This document shows positions 1 through 6,744 of a stretch of DNA of 7,366 nucleotides, piece after piece. Source of the DNA: Treponema sp. (GTDB lineage Bacteria > Spirochaetota > Spirochaetia > Treponematales > Breznakiellaceae); assembly GCA_031288575.1 (NCBI GenBank), contig JAITRD010000043.1, positions 1-7,366 of the forward strand. The letters are read 5' to 3'. The position numbers were made by a program, and so were the translations under genes. A model generated the notes under the pieces. The model did not search any database. It was not told the origin of the DNA and saw nothing but the letters and a program-made list of their open reading frames with translations. The stretch's first letter is position 1. The number at the start of each line of letters is the position of its first letter.

Positions 1-132
1 TATGCCCTGGGGATTAACGCCGCCGCCGCGGGCCAGCGGGAAGCGGCGGTCAGTTTTCTGGAACAGGCCGCGGCGGCGGCCCCGGATCGGTACCGCCAAA
101 AGGTCGCGGAAATTCTCCCCACCCTCAAATGA
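1..132 (+). CDS. 3' end of a gene, TPR-like C-terminus (partial)
   Basis: Frame 1 is open from the first base to a TGA at 130-132. It gives the last 43 residues of a protein that begins outside the window. The visible tail is amphipathic and alanine-rich, with a pattern resembling a final tetratricopeptide repeat (G-x-x-REAAVSFLEQA, then APDRY, then KVAEIL). TPR proteins usually act as protein-protein scaffolds, so the role cannot be named from this fragment. In favour of real coding, the frame uses the same GCC/GCG/CGG/GAA-rich codons as the other genes here, and a terminator-like hairpin follows 12 bp after the stop. The overlapping frame starting at base 2 gives a low-complexity Arg/Pro peptide and was taken as its shadow. 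The gene is convergent with pcnB. Confidence is good that this is a coding tail, modest for the TPR label. Confidence 0.7.
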   Translation, partial: YALGINAAAAGQREAAVSFLEQAAAAAPDRYRQKVAEILPTLK

Positions 133-144
133 ACCCTCCCTTCC

Positions 145-186
145 CGGCCCCGGCAAAGGAAGAACCCAACCGGGGCCGTCCCTTTA
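145..186 (+). terminator. Probable Rho-independent terminator of the left-edge gene
   Basis: CGGCCCCGG (145-153) and CCGGGGCCG (170-178) form a perfect 9-bp all-GC stem with a 16-nt loop. TCCCTTTA follows, a modest U-rich run. The hairpin begins 12 bp after the stop codon of the left-edge gene. The final CTTTA is also the left target duplication of the adjacent repeat element, so the insertion sits immediately at the end of this terminator. The U-tract is imperfect, so efficiency is uncertain. On the minus strand no T-run follows the stem, so it is a weaker candidate as the pcnB terminator. Confidence 0.5.
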
Positions 187-204
187 GGCTAAACTTGACC
201 CACA
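187..204 (+). repeat. Left terminal inverted repeat, 18 bp
   Basis: GGCTAAACTTGACCCACA is the perfect reverse complement of 370-387. It directly abuts the CTTTA duplication at 182-186. Confidence 0.85.
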
Positions 205-369
205 TTTCTTGAGTAGGCCCGCAGAGGAGGGGGAAAGGCCGGGGAAAACAGGGACCTGCAAGCAGGTCCACGGAATTCTCCGCCGGAGCGTATCGAAGAT
301 AGCGAAGGCGGACTCTACAAGCGTTTTCCCCGGCATTTTCCCCTCCCCTGCGGGAATTACACAGAATTT

Positions 370-387
370 TGTGGGTCAAGTTTAGCC
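370..387 (-). repeat. Right terminal inverted repeat, 18 bp
   Basis: TGTGGGTCAAGTTTAGCC is the perfect reverse complement of 187-204. It directly abuts the second CTTTA at 388-392, which includes the complement of the pcnB TAA stop (390-392). Confidence 0.85.
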
Positions 388-389
388 CT

Positions 390-1604
390 TTAGGGGGGAG
401 AAGGCGGCCCGGGATCTGCCGGAACCTGTTTTTTGCGGCGCCGCCGCCGTTTTACAGCCCCCTCGCCTTCTTTTAAGCCCCCCTCCCCGCTTTCCCGTTC
501 CCGGCGCGGCGAACCCTGCCTGACCGGCGGGTGGGAGGGCCTTTCAAGCCGTTCGGAAAACCGGGATTTTTTGATGGTTATGCCGTGATCCGCAAAAATA
601 AGCCGCACCCCCCGGTCTAATTCCGCCCGGGGAGGATTCATGGGCAAAACAAACTGCCGGGCGGCAAAAAAGGCGCTTTTATAGTTCTCCACTATCCCGC
701 CCTTGTCCCAGTCAATATAATCCTCCAGAAAATCCCGGATAATGGCGGCCAGGGCCTCCCCGGGGGCCCCGGAAGAATCCGGCCGGTTTATGCTGCCCAG
801 GCTTTTAAAATACCCTTCCCGGAAATCGCGGTTTTCCTTGAGCAGTTTGGAGGCCTCCGGCTGGAGGTACTCGTAAAGCCCGTAGGCCTCAAGGTTTTCA
901 ACAACCGGGGCGGCCGCGGAGGAATGGATGATCTTCATAATCTCCTCGGTAAGCCGGGAGGGAGATACCGCAGTTAAAAGGCCGGCCTGGGCCTTGATTT
1001 TCCAGCGCAGGAGGAAGGGCAGGGAGAATCCCGCGGTGGTCCCGTATTTTACCGCCCGGATCATCCTGACCGGATCGTCCTGAAATATGGCCCCAAGGGG
1101 TATGATGGGCCGGATCCGCTTCTCCCGGATATCCCTCATCCCCCCGACATAATCTACCACGATCTGCTTCCCCGGATCATAAAAAAGGGCGTTCAGGGTA
1201 AAATCCCGGCGCATCACATCCTCTTCTATAGTTCCGTAGGTATTGCTGGTGGGACCGTCCTTTAAAGAACGAAAGGTGGAAACTTCAAAAATTTTAGGCC
1301 CGTAATAAACATGGACCAGCCGGAAACGGTGGCCGATAATCCGGGCGTTCCGGAAAATTTTCTTTATCCGGGTAGGGCTCGCCGCGGTAACGATGTCAAA
1401 ATCCTTGGGCTTTTTTCCCAGGATAAGGTCCCGGACCGCCCCGCCGACGATATACGTTTCATACCCGCCCGCCTTGAGCCGTTCAGTAATCTCAACCGCC
1501 TCGGCATCCACATCGTTAAAATTGATGCCGTGTTCTTCCCGGGTATAAACGACTGCTTTCTTAACGGGTTTTCCGTTTTTTCCCGCTGAATAACGAATAC
1601 GCAA
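390..1604 (-). CDS. pcnB: Poly(A) polymerase I (polynucleotide adenylyltransferase)
   Basis: The 404-residue protein adds 3' poly(A) tails to RNA using ATP, which in bacteria promotes RNA decay. It is a class II nucleotidyltransferase. Visible motifs: the entry motif TREEHGI (21-27), close to the REQHAI start of E. coli PAP I; the nucleotide-binding GG in YIVGGAVRDL (51-60); the catalytic Asp pair DFD (68-70); RRDFTLNALFYD (132-143); YVGGMRDI (152-159); and QDDPVRMIRAVKYG (175-188), followed by the helical RNA-binding half. The early REEHGI motif and long basic tail favour PAP I over a CCA-adding enzyme, which has the same core. The C-terminus (from about 345) is charged and probably disordered, ending near KRRRRRKK as the basic E. 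coli PcnB tail does. The start is TTG, chosen because GAGAGG lies 5 bp upstream and no ATG is nearby. It is the second gene of a pair, 52 bp after the hydrolase. The TAA stop lies in the MITE target duplication. Confidence 0.9.
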   Translation of the reverse strand: MRIRYSAGKNGKPVKKAVVYTREEHGINFNDVDAEAVEITERLKAGGYETYIVGGAVRDLILGKKPKDFDIVTAASPTRIKKIFRNARIIGHRFRLVHVYYGPKIFEVSTFRSLKDGPTSNTYGTIEEDVMRRDFTLNALFYDPGKQIVVDYVGGMRDIREKRIRPIIPLGAIFQDDPVRMIRAVKYGTTAGFSLPFLLRWKIKAQAGLLTAVSPSRLTEEIMKIIHSSAAAPVVENLEAYGLYEYLQPEASKLLKENRDFREGYFKSLGSINRPDSSGAPGEALAAIIRDFLEDYIDWDKGGIVENYKSAFFAARQFVLPMNPPRAELDRGVRLIFADHGITIKKSRFSERLERPSHPPVRQGSPRRERESGEGGLKEGEGAVKRRRRRKKQVPADPGPPSPP

Positions 1605-1632
1605 GGAAGCCTCTCAATGGGATCCTCTCAAT
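1605..1632 (-). promoter_or_regulatory. Duplicated Shine-Dalgarno block upstream of pcnB
   Basis: On the minus strand ATTGAGAGG occurs twice, 14 bp apart (complement of 1624-1632 and 1610-1618). The downstream copy places GAGAGG 5 nt before the TTG start. The duplication may be chance or a small tandem repeat, but the downstream copy helps fix the non-ATG start. Confidence 0.45.
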
Positions 1633-1656
1633 CATAACTTTCGAGAATCCTTTAGC

Positions 1657-2673
1657 TTATTTTCCGCAACGGCGGAGAATCCAGGAAAGGAGGTTTTCCG
1701 TTACCTCCTCCCGGTTAGTTTCATTTAGTGTTTCATGCCGGGCGTCGGGATACAGGACGAATTCCAGATCCCTAATTCCCAGGGAACGGTAAACATTCAC
1801 CAACGCGGTCGGGCTGTTTCCCATATCCCCCGCGGAATCGGCGCTGCCGCAAAATATATAAAGCGGCAAATCCCGGCTGATCCTGGCCATAGCCTCCGGC
1901 TTGTGGATTTCCCGCAGCGTTCCTATCATATCACGATAAAAACCGGCGGAACAGAGATTGCCGCAAAGAGGATCCGCCACATAGGCGTCAACCGCCCCCT
2001 CGTCCCGGGAAAGCCAGTCAACGGGGGTCCGGTTAGGCTTAAAAGGCTTATTAACCGAACCGTCCACAATCAGCCGGGAAAGATAAGCCCCCTTACGGCT
2101 GCCCTGGAGCAGGGCAAGGAAAGCCATCAGGGGAGCCCCCAGGGCAATTTTAAGCCCCCCCGGCCCCCGGGTGCCCGAAAGGATACATCCCGAAAGGCCG
2201 CCGTAATTTTCTATATAATTCTGAGCGACAAAGGATCCCCAGGAATGGCCCAGGAGGAAAAGGGGGGTTTCCGGATAGGCCGCCTGAATGGTTTTATTGA
2301 GGAAATGGATGTCCGCGCTAACCCGGGAAACGCCGTCCTTATCGGCGCAATGCCCTAATAAGCCGCCCTTTCCCCGTTCATTAACCCCGGCGTCCGCGGT
2401 TTTGCCGTGCCCCCGCTGATCCGCCGCCCATACCTCAATTTCCCCGCCGCAAAGCCGCAACGCGGCATATTCATACCGCAGGGAATGTTCCGCCATGCCA
2501 TGGACAATATGCAATACTCCCCGGGGCTTCTTCCCGGCGGGGGACAGGGAAACCCCCGGGGGGATCCACCGGCGTACAAAAAGCCGGCACCCGTCATCAA
2601 CCGTTATCCATTTACCGATCCCTTGCCATCCGTCGGAACCTGACCATCCGTCAGCGGCATTTGGTCCTTCCAT
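1657..2673 (-). CDS. Alpha/beta hydrolase, lysophospholipase / monoacylglycerol lipase type
   Basis: The 338-residue protein has the serine-hydrolase fold of the Hydrolase_4 (serine aminopeptidase S33) family, which cleaves acyl esters such as lysophospholipids or monoacylglycerols. In order: oxyanion-hole motif HGMAEH (58-63), family motif DQRGHGKT (85-92), nucleophile elbow GHSWGS with Ser144 (more often GHSMGG), a helical cap at about 165-265, acid residue Asp279 in FCGSAD, and His313 in DARHE. All three triad residues are therefore present. No signal peptide is seen, so it is probably cytoplasmic. The N-terminus carries about 20 extra residues with a DGWSGSDGW repeat before the usual start of the fold. 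The ATG start has only a distant GGGAG (16 nt upstream). It is the first gene of a minus-strand pair with pcnB and diverges from the rRNA methyltransferase gene. The fold and catalysis are clear; the true substrate is not. Confidence 0.85.
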   Translation of the reverse strand: MEGPNAADGWSGSDGWQGIGKWITVDDGCRLFVRRWIPPGVSLSPAGKKPRGVLHIVHGMAEHSLRYEYAALRLCGGEIEVWAADQRGHGKTADAGVNERGKGGLLGHCADKDGVSRVSADIHFLNKTIQAAYPETPLFLLGHSWGSFVAQNYIENYGGLSGCILSGTRGPGGLKIALGAPLMAFLALLQGSRKGAYLSRLIVDGSVNKPFKPNRTPVDWLSRDEGAVDAYVADPLCGNLCSAGFYRDMIGTLREIHKPEAMARISRDLPLYIFCGSADSAGDMGNSPTALVNVYRSLGIRDLEFVLYPDARHETLNETNREEVTENLLSWILRRCGK

Positions 2674-2709
2674 ACTGGTTATTGTACTCCCTATATTATT
2701 CTTCTGGCA
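2674..2709. promoter_or_regulatory. Divergent intergenic region, 36 bp, AT-rich
   Basis: This short gap separates the divergent hydrolase and methyltransferase starts and is clearly richer in A and T than its surroundings. On the minus strand AATAAT (2700 to 2695) is a possible -10. On the plus strand TATATT (2692-2697) is another. No convincing -35 element at normal spacing was found for either. Promoters probably lie here or slightly inside the neighbouring 5' ends, but the assignment is weak. Confidence 0.3.
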
Positions 2710-4020
2710 ATGATGATATACTTAAAAAGCATGGTAATGGGTGAATTATTTACCGCCCCGGTGGCCCGTATTGCTCCGGGCGGGGCGGGAATAGCGCGGT
2801 TTAAGGGGCAGCCCGTCTTTATTGATTTTACCGCCCCGGGAGATCTGGTGACCGGGCGTATTACCGAAGAACACCGGGGCTGGGCGCGGGGGGAACTGGT
2901 GGAACTGGCGGCATCCTCCCCCCTGCGGGCCCTTCCCCCTTGCCCCCTGTACGGAATCTGCGGGGGCTGCTCCCTGCAGCACCTTACCTACGAAGCCCAA
3001 ATAAACGCAAAAAAGGCCATTGTGGGGGAGCTTTTTTCCCGGACAGGCCATTTTCAGGATCTTCCCCCCCTTGGCGTCCGGCTTTCCCCTCCCCTGGAGT
3101 ACCGGAACCGGATGCAGTTCCACCGGGTCCCCCCGCCCCCTCCGGGCCAAAAGCGGCGGGGCCTCCGGGAAAGGCGCCCTCCCCTGGGCTTTAAGGCCCG
3201 GAAAAGCGGCGAAATTATTCCCCTTCCGGACTGCCCCGCGGCGGTCCCGGAACTCCGCCTGGCCCTGCGGGAGGGGGCCATTACTCCTCCCCCGGAAAAG
3301 GACCGCTTTACCGTATACGCCCGGGGGGAAACCTTCCTAAACGAGGGGGCCCGCCGCCGGGGAAAGGTACGCATCCTGGACCGGGAGCTTGCCCTGGACG
3401 CGGGGGTGTTTTTCCAGAGCAACGGAAAGGTCCTGGAAGCCCTGATTGGGGACATACAAGGGATCGCCGCCCAAATAGACGGGAATCTGCCCGCGGCGGA
3501 TATCTACTGCGGGGTGGGAACCTTCGGCGCTTTTCTGGCGGACCGGTTTTCCCGGATCGACCTTGTCGAAGAAAATAAAGCCGCCCTGGCCCTGGCCCGG
3601 GAAAATGTCCGGGGAAAAGGGGCCGCCTATTATGCCCAATCCGGCGATTTGTGGGTAAAAAACCGGGCTTCCCAAGGTTCCGGCGGCAAACCGGGAAGGC
3701 CCCCCTACGGGTTCATTGTGGCGGATCCTCCCCGGGAGGGGCTCTCGGCGGGGATACGGGACTGGCTCGTCCGGGAAGGCCCCCCTCTTTTGGCCTATGT
3801 CTCCTGCGACCCCGCGACCCTGGCCCGGGACAGCCGGGACCTTGCCGAAAGGGGGGGCTACGGCCTTACGGAGCTTATCCTCTACGATTTTTATCCCCAA
3901 ACCGCCCATATCGAAACCCTGGCGGTTTTCAAAAAGGAAGGTTTTAATCCGGCAGGGGTCCCTCAGGAGAGTTTTACCCCCCGGGGAAATAATAAAACAG
4001 AAGAACCCGGTGAAACCTAA
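2710..4020 (+). CDS. rlmD: [4Fe-4S] 23S rRNA (uracil-5)-methyltransferase, RlmD/TrmA family
   Basis: The 436-residue enzyme transfers methyl from SAM to C5 of a uridine in RNA. A TRAM domain comes first (about 11-66: ELFTAPVARIAPGGAGIARF). The iron-sulfur cysteines are C78, C84 and C87 (CPLYGICGGCSLQHL) plus C175 (LPDC), the full set of the rRNA enzymes and absent from TrmA. The Rossmann methyltransferase domain follows: FFQSN (234-238), SAM-binding DIYCGVGTFGAFLA (264-277), VADPPREGL (337-345), catalytic nucleophile C366 in VSCDPATLARD, and base E402 in QTAHIETLAVF. Whether the target is U1939 (RlmD), U747 (RlmC) or both cannot be told from sequence. A run of five prolines lies at 141-145. 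The start is uncertain: ATG codons also occur at residues 2, 8 and 10, none has a good Shine-Dalgarno, and the conserved domain begins just after residue 10 (ATG at 2737). Its end overlaps the next gene by 11 bp, suggesting translational coupling. Confidence 0.9.
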   Translation: MMIYLKSMVMGELFTAPVARIAPGGAGIARFKGQPVFIDFTAPGDLVTGRITEEHRGWARGELVELAASSPLRALPPCPLYGICGGCSLQHLTYEAQINAKKAIVGELFSRTGHFQDLPPLGVRLSPPLEYRNRMQFHRVPPPPPGQKRRGLRERRPPLGFKARKSGEIIPLPDCPAAVPELRLALREGAITPPPEKDRFTVYARGETFLNEGARRRGKVRILDRELALDAGVFFQSNGKVLEALIGDIQGIAAQIDGNLPAADIYCGVGTFGAFLADRFSRIDLVEENKAALALARENVRGKGAAYYAQSGDLWVKNRASQGSGGKPGRPPYGFIVADPPREGLSAGIRDWLVREGPPLLAYVSCDPATLARDSRDLAERGGYGLTELILYDFYPQTAHIETLAVFKKEGFNPAGVPQESFTPRGNNKTEEPGET

Positions 4021-5731
4021 GCCGGCCCTGTTTCCCCTCATCCTGGTCTTAGTTTTTTCCCTTGGGGCCGATACGGGGGAAACAAAAGATTCCGCCCTGA
4101 AATTGCCAAACCTTTCCCCGGCAGGCACGGAGCCCCTCTGGCGGCGGGCCGTGGGAGGGGAAATTACCGGCCTTCCCGCGGCCCAGGCGGAATCGGTGAT
4201 AGTAATTTGTGACGGGGGAAACCTCAAGGCCTATACCCGGGAAGGAAAACCCCTGTGGAATTATTTTGCCCAGGGCAAACTCACCCCCTTTATAACCCGG
4301 TCCCGGGAGGGCACCAGCTATATTTGTAAAATCACCGGAACCTTAATCGCGATAAACCGGGCGGGGCGGGAACTGTGGCGGCGGGAACTCCCCGCTCCCC
4401 TGAACGCGCCGGCGGCGGTTGGCTGGGACGGCCGTATTTTTGCGCCCACCGAGGGGGGACTGTTCTGTTTTACCGGGGCGGGGTACCTCCTCTGGCGGCG
4501 GAATATAGAAGGCCCCCTGGCTTTAGATCCGGTACCGGACAAACTCGGCGGGCTTGTTACGATCCAGGAACCGGGGAAACTCCTCCAAATCAGCCCCTTC
4601 GGGGAAGTCTTTTCCCGGGAACTCAAGGAGGCGCCCCTGGTGGCCCTTCCCCTTAAAGCGGAATCCTCCCGGGATCAGAGTATATTGCTCCTCTATAAAA
4701 ACGGGACAACGGAACTTCATGATTTTATTAGTTACCGCCCCTTCATCCAACTGCCGGGAAGCCCCCTGGCGGCGGCAAGCCGGAACGGCAAGGCGGCAAT
4801 TACCCTCAGCAGCGGGGAGGTCCTGCTCCTTTCGGGGGATGACGGAAAAATCACCAGCCTGGGGAAAAGCCATATCGGCGGTGCCGGGGAAAGGGCCGCC
4901 ATGATCTATGATGAACGGGGCATCTATGTATTTTCCCTTTCGGGAGCCGCGGGATTTACCGAGGGGGGGCAGCGGCTTTGGCTTATGGAGCTTCGAGGAG
5001 CCGCCGCCATATCCGCCCTGAGTGATGAGGGTCTGCTCTATTCCGGGGGCGCCGACTGGATCCTCTATGCTTACCAAGTAGAAAACCGGATCCGCCCGCA
5101 AAAACAATCCTTCTACGGCCCCGCTCCTGAGGGAACTTACGGTACCGGGCATCCCCCTCCCTCTCCCTGGGCGGACTATCAATTGCGTTTTGAAAGCCGG
5201 GAGCTGAACCGCCAGTTAGGCCGTATCGCCCAGGCCGTCCGGGAAGGCCGGGTCGGGGAAGATGAACTGGCTTTTACCGCCTATCTTATGGAGATCGCCG
5301 GAAGCGGGCCCTCCTTTTCCCGGGGCTCCCCTCCCCTCCTCTATGCTCATCTCCCCCACCGGATCGAGGCGGTACGGCTTTTATCCTACATGGGCTCCCG
5401 GGAAACCATCCCCTTCCTGGCGGACCTCTTTTCCCGGGAAAGGGAACCCCTGGTAAGAACCGCCGCCGCGGAAGCCATCGGCCGCATCGGCATCGACCCT
5501 GAGGGCATCGCCTTCCGGGCCTTTGCCGCCGCTATCTCTCCCGCCGCCTCCAGGAAGGACGAACGAACCCTTACCGCCGTAGGGGCCGCCGTCGGCGCCC
5601 TCTGCCGCTTTTCCGGCCCCCCCCTGAGCGGCGCCGGGATAAAACTGCTCGCCATCCTCGCGGGGGAAGGGCAGCCCCGGGCGGCGCAGCGCCGGGCCCG
5701 GCTGGAAATCGAAAGCCTCAGGCAGCCCTGA
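4010..5731 (+). CDS. Exported PQQ-like beta-propeller protein with C-terminal HEAT-like helices
   Basis: The function is unknown. The frame is open far upstream inside the methyltransferase gene, but GTG at 4010 is the best start because it is followed at once by a signal peptide: KPKP, hydrophobic residues 6-19, and a likely cleavage near SLGA-D (17-21) with no lipobox cysteine. That gives 573 residues. From about 40 to 360 there are repeated blades of the PQQ/Trp-docking type, such as GGNLKAYTREGKPLWNY (69-85), TGTLIAINRAGRELWRREL (109-127), GGLFCFTGAGYLLWRR (149-164) and GGADWILYAYQ (346-356). Such propellers bind partners or scaffold proteins, as in BamB. A Pro-rich linker (about 369-388) leads to helices with HEAT-like spacing, clearest at 451-494 (RIEAVRLLSYMGSRETIPFL, then LVRTAAAEAIGRIG). 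The protein is likely periplasmic. The gene overlaps the methyltransferase gene by 11 bp; AGAAGA lies 5 nt before the GTG. The pairing with an rRNA enzyme looks positional rather than functional. Confidence 0.78.
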   Translation: MKPKPALFPLILVLVFSLGADTGETKDSALKLPNLSPAGTEPLWRRAVGGEITGLPAAQAESVIVICDGGNLKAYTREGKPLWNYFAQGKLTPFITRSREGTSYICKITGTLIAINRAGRELWRRELPAPLNAPAAVGWDGRIFAPTEGGLFCFTGAGYLLWRRNIEGPLALDPVPDKLGGLVTIQEPGKLLQISPFGEVFSRELKEAPLVALPLKAESSRDQSILLLYKNGTTELHDFISYRPFIQLPGSPLAAASRNGKAAITLSSGEVLLLSGDDGKITSLGKSHIGGAGERAAMIYDERGIYVFSLSGAAGFTEGGQRLWLMELRGAAAISALSDEGLLYSGGADWILYAYQVENRIRPQKQSFYGPAPEGTYGTGHPPPSPWADYQLRFESRELNRQLGRIAQAVREGRVGEDELAFTAYLMEIAGSGPSFSRGSPPLLYAHLPHRIEAVRLLSYMGSRETIPFLADLFSREREPLVRTAAAEAIGRIGIDPEGIAFRAFAAAISPAASRKDERTLTAVGAAVGALCRFSGPPLSGAGIKLLAILAGEGQPRAAQRRARLEIESLRQP

Positions 5732-5740
5732 ATCCGGCTT

Positions 5741-6688
5741 TTACCCGGCTTTATAGGCATGGGCCGCGTCCACGGCGCAGCGGATTTTCTCGTGGCTGAT
5801 CCCCTGCCCCTGGATGGTGCAGTCCGCGCCCAGCATAAATCCCCGCTCTCCCGCGTCCCGGATAATCCCCCGGACCTCGGCCGCGATTGCCTCATCGGAA
5901 CCGTTCAGGATATTTCCCTTGTTGTTCATTCCCCCCAGGACCGGCTTTTGGAACAGCTCCCGCCCCTGGACAAGGGAAAGCCCCGTATCCTTAACGGACC
6001 AATTAACAATCGCCCCGGAATAACCGGCATACCATTCGGGACTGGTTTTGAATTGATATTCGGGTTCCCCGCAGATGTGGAGAATATTCCGTCCTCCCCT
6101 GTTTTCCGCCGCGCCCATTACCGCTAAATCCGCGGGCCGGACCAGCTTGTCCCATTCCTGCCGGGTAAAACGGCCGGGTTCACTAAACTGGGCGGCGTAA
6201 AAAATCCCCGCCGCGCCGATTTCCATAAAACCCTCAGCCCATTCGCAGAGGGATTCCCCAATGCCGTAAACCGCCGGGGCTACCAGATCCGGGGCTTCCT
6301 TGGCGTGGGCCATAACCAGGCCGTCCCCATAGGCAAAAACAGCGTTTTTAAAAGCCCCGAAAAGGGTCTGGAAGACCATCACCTCCCCGCCCAAATTATC
6401 CAGTATGCCCTTTAAAACATCCGCGAGTTTCTGATACACCCGGGAAGAAGTTCCGGGAAATTTGACCTTTTTCCAATCCCCGGGAACCTTTACGGTCATT
6501 TCCAGGGGTTCTATATAATCCTGCATGACCTTCATGATATCCGCGCCGGTTTCCCGGAAGGTTTTAAGGTGGGCCTCCGTCATCTGGGCAACGTCCCACT
6601 CGCTTTTATAATGGTACCAGAATCCCGCCGGCACTATATCCGCCTTTTCATTACGAAAAATAGCCTCTATCCTTTCGCGTTTGTTCAT
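5741..6688 (-). CDS. Uroporphyrinogen decarboxylase-superfamily protein, probable corrinoid methyltransferase (MtaA/MtbA-like)
   Basis: The 315-residue protein has the URO-D/methylcobamide:CoM methyltransferase TIM-barrel pattern: MNKRERIEAIF at the N-terminus, ETGADIMKVMQD (46-57), NILHICGE (201-208), NWSVKDTGLSL (229-239), LGGMNNKGNIL (251-261) and GFMLGADCTI (283-292). His204, Cys206 and Cys290 correspond to the His-x-Cys...Cys zinc site that activates the methyl-accepting thiol in MtaA/MtbA-type enzymes. The Arg-rich RQAGR signature of haem-pathway HemE is absent, so haem synthesis is unlikely. The physiological methyl donor and acceptor are unknown, and no corrinoid protein or partner methyltransferase is in the window. 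The ATG start is preceded by GGGGGAAG at good spacing. The gene is transcribed from a recognisable promoter at 6756-6728 and converges with the propeller gene, whose stop is only 9 bp away. The family is clear; the reaction is inferred. Confidence 0.82.
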   Translation of the reverse strand: MNKRERIEAIFRNEKADIVPAGFWYHYKSEWDVAQMTEAHLKTFRETGADIMKVMQDYIEPLEMTVKVPGDWKKVKFPGTSSRVYQKLADVLKGILDNLGGEVMVFQTLFGAFKNAVFAYGDGLVMAHAKEAPDLVAPAVYGIGESLCEWAEGFMEIGAAGIFYAAQFSEPGRFTRQEWDKLVRPADLAVMGAAENRGGRNILHICGEPEYQFKTSPEWYAGYSGAIVNWSVKDTGLSLVQGRELFQKPVLGGMNNKGNILNGSDEAIAAEVRGIIRDAGERGFMLGADCTIQGQGISHEKIRCAVDAAHAYKAG

Positions 6689-6723
6689 ACTATTCTTCCC
6701 CCATGTTTAGCCGGAAAACTTTA

Positions 6724-6744
6724 AAGTATTGTCAGGCGATACTT
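6724..6744. promoter_or_regulatory. Inverted repeat overlapping the promoter, possible operator
   Basis: AAGTATTG (6724-6731) and CGATACTT (6737-6744) are 8-bp arms with one T/G mismatch, separated by 5 bp. The dyad covers the -10 element and much of the spacer of the promoter for the URO-D-like gene, a typical position for a repressor site. No regulator gene is visible nearby, so its use is inferred. Confidence 0.45.

Larger units (their letters stand above)
187..387. mobile_element. MITE-like fold-back element, 201 bp, with TIRs and TSD
   Basis: The ends are perfect 18-bp inverted repeats: GGCTAAACTTGACCCACA at 187-204 and its reverse complement at 370-387. The pentamer CTTTA occurs directly outside both ends (182-186 and 388-392), as expected for a target-site duplication. 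Inside, 218-249 pairs with 323-354 at 29 of 32 positions, so the whole element can fold into one long hairpin. The centre carries smaller hairpins: 252-259 with 262-269, 279-284 with 307-312, and 278-282 with 284-288. There is no transposase gene. A minus-strand frame of 84 codons crosses it but runs beyond the element on the left and resembles no family I know. The element lies between two convergent genes, and the right TSD copy contains the pcnB stop codon, so neither reading frame is damaged. It may now act as a bidirectional terminator or structured 3' UTR. Alternatives are a REP/BIME-like intergenic repeat or a relic of a larger insertion sequence. Confidence 0.75.

Noticed and set aside
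125..379. 84-codon minus-strand frame across the repeat element
   Set aside because: It lies almost wholly inside the fold-back element, extends beyond its left end, has no ribosome site I can defend and resembles no protein family I recognise. It is probably an incidental frame in a repeat.
390..1604. CCA-adding tRNA nucleotidyltransferase
   Set aside because: The catalytic core is shared, but the REEHGI entry motif and the basic Arg/Lys C-terminal tail fit poly(A) polymerase I better.
3716..4009. Longer N-terminus for the propeller protein, starting at ATG 3716
   Set aside because: This part overlaps the conserved catalytic end of the methyltransferase, reads as Arg/Pro-rich shadow sequence, and would bury the signal peptide 98 residues into the protein.
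3337..4227. Long minus-strand open frame opposite the methyltransferase gene (296 codons)
   Set aside because: It lies opposite clear conserved methyltransferase motifs, has low-complexity Gly/Pro/Arg composition and no recognisable domain. High-GC codon bias makes such antisense frames common.
5718..5760. Terminator between the convergent propeller and URO-D-like genes
   Set aside because: TCAGG/CCTGA (5718-5731) forms only a 5-bp stem, and the near-tandem CCGGCTTTTA/CCCGGCTTTA is a direct repeat, not a stable hairpin with a T-run.
5741..6688. HemE, uroporphyrinogen decarboxylase of haem synthesis
   Set aside because: The N-terminal RQAGR substrate-binding signature is missing, and zinc-site residues typical of the methyltransferase branch are present.
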